NCBI RefSeq assembly: GCF_001514285.1
Contig: NZ_KQ949031.1
Coordinates: forward strand, 62,001 to 126,000
Length of the DNA stretch: 64,000 nucleotides
From: Streptomyces sp. DSM 15324
Lineage (GTDB): Bacteria > Actinomycetota > Actinomycetes > Streptomycetales > Streptomycetaceae
Reading direction: 5' to 3'
In this document: piece after piece, positions 60,370 to 64,000 of the stretch
How positions within the stretch are numbered: the first letter of the stretch is position 1
Layout: the number at the start of each line of letters is the position of its first letter
The notes under the pieces: generated by a model
Told to the model about the DNA's origin: nothing
Seen by the model: the letters and a program-made list of their open reading frames with translations, nothing else
Database searches by the model: none
Position numbers and translations under genes: made by a program

Positions 60370-61026
60370 ATGTCCAGCGTTCTGCCCCCCTGTCCGGAGC
60401 CCGAGGAGAAGATCGGCGAGTCTCAGCAACTGATCCAGCTGGGGACCGCCGGTGACGAGCCGTGTCTGCGTGCGGACGCGGCCCGCAACCGTGCGCGGCT
60501 GCTGGACGCCGCTGCCCGGCTGATCGCCGAGCACGGCGCGGCCGGGGTGACGATGGAGGCGGTGGCCGCGGCCGCCAAGGTGGGCAAGGGCACGGTCTTC
60601 CGCCGCTTCGGCGACCGCACGGGACTGCTGATGGCGCTGCTCGACCACTCGGAGCAGAAGATGCAGGCCGCGTTCCTCGGCGGGCCCCCGCCGCTCGGAC
60701 CGGGGGCGCCGCCCGTGGAGCGGCTGCGGGCCTTCGGGATCGCCCTGCTGCGGCGCCTCGCCGGCGAAATGGACCTGCAACTGGCGGCCGAGGCGGCCGC
60801 GGACCGCCGCTACGCGGTGCCCGCCCATCGCGTCCAGCACAGCCATGTCGTCCTGCTGCTGCGCCAGACGCTGCCCCGTGCCGACCACGAGCTCCTGGCC
60901 CACACCCTGATGGGCTACCTCAACCCGGCCCTGGTCCACCATCTGACCCGCCGGTGCGGGGTGCCGATGGCCCGGCTGGAGGACGGGTGGACCGACCTGG
61001 TGGACCGGATCGCGGTCGGCGGCTGA
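60370..61026 (+). CDS. TetR-family regulator divergent from the FMN reductase
   Basis: 218 aa from the ATG at 60370. Helix-turn-helix: RARLLDAAARLIAEHGAAG and VTMEAVAAAAKVGKGTVFRRFGDR. The ligand domain is typical of the AcrR type. A poorly conserved, acidic N-terminal extension of 35 residues precedes the DNA-binding domain. It likely controls the divergent reductase through the paired GGACC-N2-GGTCC sites. Confidence 0.87.
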   Translation: MSSVLPPCPEPEEKIGESQQLIQLGTAGDEPCLRADAARNRARLLDAAARLIAEHGAAGVTMEAVAAAAKVGKGTVFRRFGDRTGLLMALLDHSEQKMQAAFLGGPPPLGPGAPPVERLRAFGIALLRRLAGEMDLQLAAEAAADRRYAVPAHRVQHSHVVLLLRQTLPRADHELLAHTLMGYLNPALVHHLTRRCGVPMARLEDGWTDLVDRIAVGG

Positions 61027-61029
61027 GCG

Positions 61030-61055
61030 CGCGCCGCACGGAACGCCGCGGCGCG
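61030..61055 (+). terminator. Probable terminator after the TetR gene
   Basis: CGCGCCGC and its complement form an 8-bp stem with a 10-nt loop, 4 bp past the stop. Confidence 0.5.
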
Positions 61056-61198
61056 ACACGCCGAGCGGCGCCGCACCGCACCGGAGAGCGTGTCTGGTAA
61101 TTCGTACTGATGAGCGCAGGTGTGGTTGACGCTTCATCGAATGTGTGCGTGCCCCACCTGAAATTCTGCGCACAGCTTCTGCCAAGATGCCGTACGTC

Positions 61199-62236
61199 AT
61201 GGTGCAGATACCCAATACGCCCGCGCCGACGAAGCCGCCGGCGCCGCGCCCCGTGCCCACGAGTGCCGACGTGGCACGCCTGGCCGGAGTCTCGCGCGCG
61301 ACCGTCTCCTATGTGCTGAACAACACCAGCGCCGTACGCATCAGCGAGCCCACCCGTCGCCGGGTCCACCAGGCGGCGAGGGAGTTGGGGTACGTGCCGC
61401 ACGCTGCCGCCCGCAGCCTGCGCGCCGGACACAGCCGGGTCGTCCTGATGCCCACCCTGCCGGTGCCGGCCGGCCCCCTCTACAGCCAGTTCGTGCACGA
61501 CTTCCAGGGCGCCCTGAGCCGCCTGGACTACACGGTCGTCCAGTACGGCACGTCCGGGCTGTACGGCGACGACGCCGCCCGGGCCTGGGCCGAACTACGG
61601 CCGGTCGCCGTGCTCGTGCCCACTCCGGGCATCGGTCCCGAGGGCGTGGCCGTCCTCAAACGGTCCGGCGCGCGGGCCGTGGTCACCCTCAGTCCCGTGC
61701 CCGTCGAGGGCGCCCACGCGCTGCTCCTGGACCATGCCCGCGTCGGCCACAGCGCCGCCCTGCACCTGCACGCGCGGGGCAGACGGCGGATCGGTGTCGT
61801 GGTGCCCGAGGAGCCGGGCATGGAGATCTTCTCCGGGCCCCGGCTGACGGGCGCCCGCGAGGCCCTGCGCGGCACCGAGGCCACCGTCGTCGAACTGCCC
61901 CTCGCGTACACCCGCAGCTCCGCCGCCGCCCTCGCCGCCCGCTGGGCCGACCTGGGCCTGGACGCCGTGTTCGCCTACAACGACGAGTACGCCATGCTCC
62001 TGATGTGGGCCCTGGCGGAGGCGGGGGTGCGCATCCCCGAGGACACGGCCGTCATCGGCGCCGACGACCTGATGCTGGGCGCTCTGCTGCGGCCTACGCT
62101 GAGCACCGTGCGCATCGAGCTGCCCTCCGGCCGCGAACTCGCGGCACTGGTGGACCGGGCGGTGCGCAACCCCGGCGCGGAGCCCGAGTCGCACCCGCTG
62201 TCCGGCGCGACCGTGGTGCACCGCGAGTCCAGTTGA
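61199..62236 (+). CDS. LacI-family transcriptional regulator
   Basis: 345 aa from the ATG at 61199; ATG 61187 and the frame to 61145 are alternatives. LacI HTH: VPTSADVARLAGVSRATVSYVLNN, followed by VRISEPTRRRVHQAARELGYVPHAAARSLR. The effector domain is a type I binding-protein fold (LLDHARVGHSAALHLHARGRRRIG, GADDLMLG). It lies 107 bp upstream of an aldehyde dehydrogenase gene on the same strand and probably controls it. No clear LacI palindrome was found. Confidence 0.88.
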   Translation: MVQIPNTPAPTKPPAPRPVPTSADVARLAGVSRATVSYVLNNTSAVRISEPTRRRVHQAARELGYVPHAAARSLRAGHSRVVLMPTLPVPAGPLYSQFVHDFQGALSRLDYTVVQYGTSGLYGDDAARAWAELRPVAVLVPTPGIGPEGVAVLKRSGARAVVTLSPVPVEGAHALLLDHARVGHSAALHLHARGRRRIGVVVPEEPGMEIFSGPRLTGAREALRGTEATVVELPLAYTRSSAAALAARWADLGLDAVFAYNDEYAMLLMWALAEAGVRIPEDTAVIGADDLMLGALLRPTLSTVRIELPSGRELAALVDRAVRNPGAEPESHPLSGATVVHRESS

Positions 62237-62343
62237 TCCGGGAGGGTGCGCCCGAGCGGAACAAGCTGTTAAATGCTCAACCAGATGGGACGTGTGTGCC
62301 CCCGAACCGTGCGTCCCGCGGGTCACCGATCGGAGAGCCATTC

Positions 62344-63789
62344 ATGCCCCTGCTCGACCCCCAGACCTGGCAGACCTCGCAGTCCCGCGCCCTGACCGGC
62401 CCGCGGCACACCGTCACCGAGCCCGCGACCGGCGCACCGCTCGGCACCGTCGTGCTGGCCTCCGCCGCCGATGTGGCCACCGCCGCCGAGACCGCCCGCG
62501 CCGCCCAGGGCGAATGGGCCCGCCTGCCGCACTTCGTCCGCGCCGGGGTGCTGCGCAGGGCCGGCGACCTGTTCGCCGCGCACGCCGACGAACTGCGCGA
62601 CTGGCTCGTCCGCGAGTCCGGCTCCATTCCGGGCAAGGCCGACTTCGAACTCCACGTCGCCGCCCAGGAGTGCTACGAGGCCGCCGCCCTCGCCTCCCGT
62701 CCCGCCGGCCAGGTCCTGCCCAGCGAGGCGCCCAGGCTGTCGTACACCCGGCGGATCCCGGTCGGCGTGGTCGGCGTGATCTCCCCGTTCAACGCCCCGC
62801 TGATCCTCTCCATCCGCTCCGTCGCGCCCGCCCTCGCGCTCGGCAACGGGGTCGTCCTCAAGCCCGACCCGCGCACGGCCGTCTGCGGCGGCCTCTCGCT
62901 GGCCGCCGTCTTCGCCGAGGCGGGCCTTCCCGCCGGCCTCCTCCAGGTGCTGCCCGGCGGTGCCGAGACGGGCGCCGCCCTGGTCGCCGACCCCCGCGTG
63001 CCGGTCATCTCCTTCACCGGCTCCACCGCCGCGGGCCGTGCGGTCGGCGAGGCCGCCGGACGCCACCTCAAGCGCGCCCACCTGGAACTCGGCGGGAACT
63101 CCGCCCTGATCGTCCTGGAGGACGCCGACCTCGACGCGGTGATCTCCACCGCCGCCTGGGGCTCGTTCTTCCACCAGGGCCAGATCTGCATGACCACCGG
63201 CCGCCACCTGGTCCACGCCTCGCTCTACGACGAGTACGTCGAACGGCTCGCCGCCAAGGCCGAGTCCCTGGCCGTCGGCGACCCGCACCGCGCGCAGGTC
63301 CACCTCGGCCCGCTCATCGACCGGGGCCAGCTCACCAAGGTGCACGGCCTGGTCGAGGCCAGCACGGCCGCCGGCGCGAAGCTCGCCGCGGGCGGCACCC
63401 ACGAGGACCTCTTCTACCGGCCGACCGTCCTCACCGACGTCGACGAGACGACGCCCGCCTACGCCGAGGAGGTCTTCGGCCCGGTGGCCCCCGTCCGCGC
63501 CTTCAGCACCCCCGACGAGGCCGCCGCGCTCGCCGCGCAGAGCGCCTACGGTCTCTCCCTGGGCATCGTCACCCGGGACGCCGCCCGCGGCCTGGACCTC
63601 GCCGAACGCATCCCCACCGGCATCGTCCACATCAACGACCAGACGGTGAACGACGAGGCCGTGGCCCCCTTCGGCGGTGTCGCCGCCTCCGGCACCGGCG
63701 CCCGCTTCGGCGGCGAGGCCAATGTGGAGGCGTTCACCGACCTGCGCTGGACGACGGTGCGCGGCGACGTGGCCCCCTACCCCTTCTGA
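62344..63789 (+). CDS. Aldehyde dehydrogenase (benzaldehyde/vanillin dehydrogenase-like)
   Basis: 481 aa. ALDH motifs: VGVVGVISPFNAPLILSIRS, the catalytic Glu248 in HLELGGNSA and Cys282 in GQICMTTGR, and EEVFGPVAPV. The GQICMTTGR form of the Cys motif and NFNAPL-type loop fit aromatic aldehyde oxidisers. It uses NAD(P)+ and acts in the cytosol, for example on vanillin or benzaldehyde from lignin-type breakdown. A GGAGAG site precedes the ATG. The LacI gene upstream is a likely regulator. Confidence 0.88.
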   Translation: MPLLDPQTWQTSQSRALTGPRHTVTEPATGAPLGTVVLASAADVATAAETARAAQGEWARLPHFVRAGVLRRAGDLFAAHADELRDWLVRESGSIPGKADFELHVAAQECYEAAALASRPAGQVLPSEAPRLSYTRRIPVGVVGVISPFNAPLILSIRSVAPALALGNGVVLKPDPRTAVCGGLSLAAVFAEAGLPAGLLQVLPGGAETGAALVADPRVPVISFTGSTAAGRAVGEAAGRHLKRAHLELGGNSALIVLEDADLDAVISTAAWGSFFHQGQICMTTGRHLVHASLYDEYVERLAAKAESLAVGDPHRAQVHLGPLIDRGQLTKVHGLVEASTAAGAKLAAGGTHEDLFYRPTVLTDVDETTPAYAEEVFGPVAPVRAFSTPDEAAALAAQSAYGLSLGIVTRDAARGLDLAERIPTGIVHINDQTVNDEAVAPFGGVAASGTGARFGGEANVEAFTDLRWTTVRGDVAPYPF

Positions 63790-63802
63790 GGCCTGGCGAG
63801 GC

Positions 63803-64000
63803 CTACTGGTCGGCCTGGGCCGCCTGCTGCTCCGCCACCGACTTGCGGACCTCGTCCATGTCCAGCCTGCGCGCCTGCCCGATCACGTCCGTGAGGGCGG
63901 CCTCGGGCAGCGCGCCCGGCTGGGCGAACACGGCCACCCGGTCACGGACGATCATCAGCGTGGGAATCGACTGGATGCCGAAGGCCTGGGCCAGTTCCGG
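63803..64000 (-). CDS. Thioredoxin-family protein, truncated at the window edge
   Basis: Only the C-terminal 65 codons are present. The frame reads ELAQAFGIQSIPTLMIVRDR, then VAVFAQPGALPEAALTDVIGQARRLDMD and a charged end before TAG. The cis-proline motif IPTLMI is diagnostic of thioredoxins. The active-site CxxC part lies outside the window. Convergent with the aldehyde dehydrogenase. Confidence 0.8.
   Translation of the reverse strand, partial: PELAQAFGIQSIPTLMIVRDRVAVFAQPGALPEAALTDVIGQARRLDMDEVRKSVAEQQAAQADQ

Overview
The window is high-G+C DNA with tight gene packing, GTG/TTG starts, TAT-type signal peptides and many LysR/TetR/LacI regulators. It also carries an SCO0930-family lipoprotein next to a PAS-GGDEF-EAL protein matching RmdA, a family-wide Streptomyces methyltransferase, and an egtABCD ergothioneine operon. 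All of this points to a Streptomyces chromosome, probably an accessory-rich arm-proximal region. No rRNA, tRNA or CRISPR array was seen.

Layout. 0.1-8.3 kb: cell-envelope genes (CapA-type lipoprotein, UspA, TAT-type polysaccharide deacetylase, class F sortase with two small secreted membrane-anchored proteins, a DUF4239 membrane protein, a proline-rich secreted protein, and the SCO0930-type lipoprotein). 8.5-11.5 kb: a DUF574-type methyltransferase whose stop overlaps the start of the RmdA-like cyclic-di-GMP enzyme. 11.5-14.3 kb: two LysR regulators around an NmrA-like protein. 14.35-17.75 kb: sdhCAB, with a LysR-type dyad at the divergent lysR. 17.9-22.7 kb: an OlsB-like plus OlsA-like acyltransferase pair (ornithine-lipid type), an SDR, a luciferase-like oxidoreductase, a HAD phosphatase and a dodecin.

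22.9-37.6 kb is a Wzx/Wzy-type extracellular polysaccharide locus. It holds a priming glycosylphosphotransferase, an acetyltransferase, two glycosyltransferases, a GDP-mannose 3,5-epimerase homologue, a polymerase, a Wzz/BY-kinase-like protein without a P-loop, and a flippase. It also holds a secreted beta-propeller/Fn3 protein, a TagD-like cytidylyltransferase, a CDP-alcohol phosphatidyltransferase and a secreted TAT beta-helix protein. The core runs as a chain of 4-bp start/stop overlaps. I regard this locus as the most interesting system here: a polysaccharide probably containing L-galactose or L-gulose, with a possible CDP-alcohol-derived decoration.

37.6-40.2 kb: an intact-looking IS200/IS605 element (tnpA and tnpB, with end hairpins) followed by a gene graveyard (3' end of a GntR gene, pieces of a zinc alcohol dehydrogenase, a lectin-like scrap). 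40.2-44.8 kb: egtABCD. 45-48.3 kb: a bacterial-type PARG macrodomain protein, a PemK/MazF-like protein, a flotillin and a mini NfeD-like protein. 48.3-59.5 kb: amidase, secreted GH43/AbfB protein, TetR with a remnant MFS transporter, a NarL-type two-component system, a lone solute-binding protein, a PucR-like regulator with a repeat-built small ORF, an alpha/beta hydrolase, and a FkbM methyltransferase. 59.7-64 kb: an FMN reductase and its divergent TetR with paired operators, a LacI regulator, an aldehyde dehydrogenase, and a truncated thioredoxin at the window edge.

Functional assignments rest on motifs read by eye. No database search was run.
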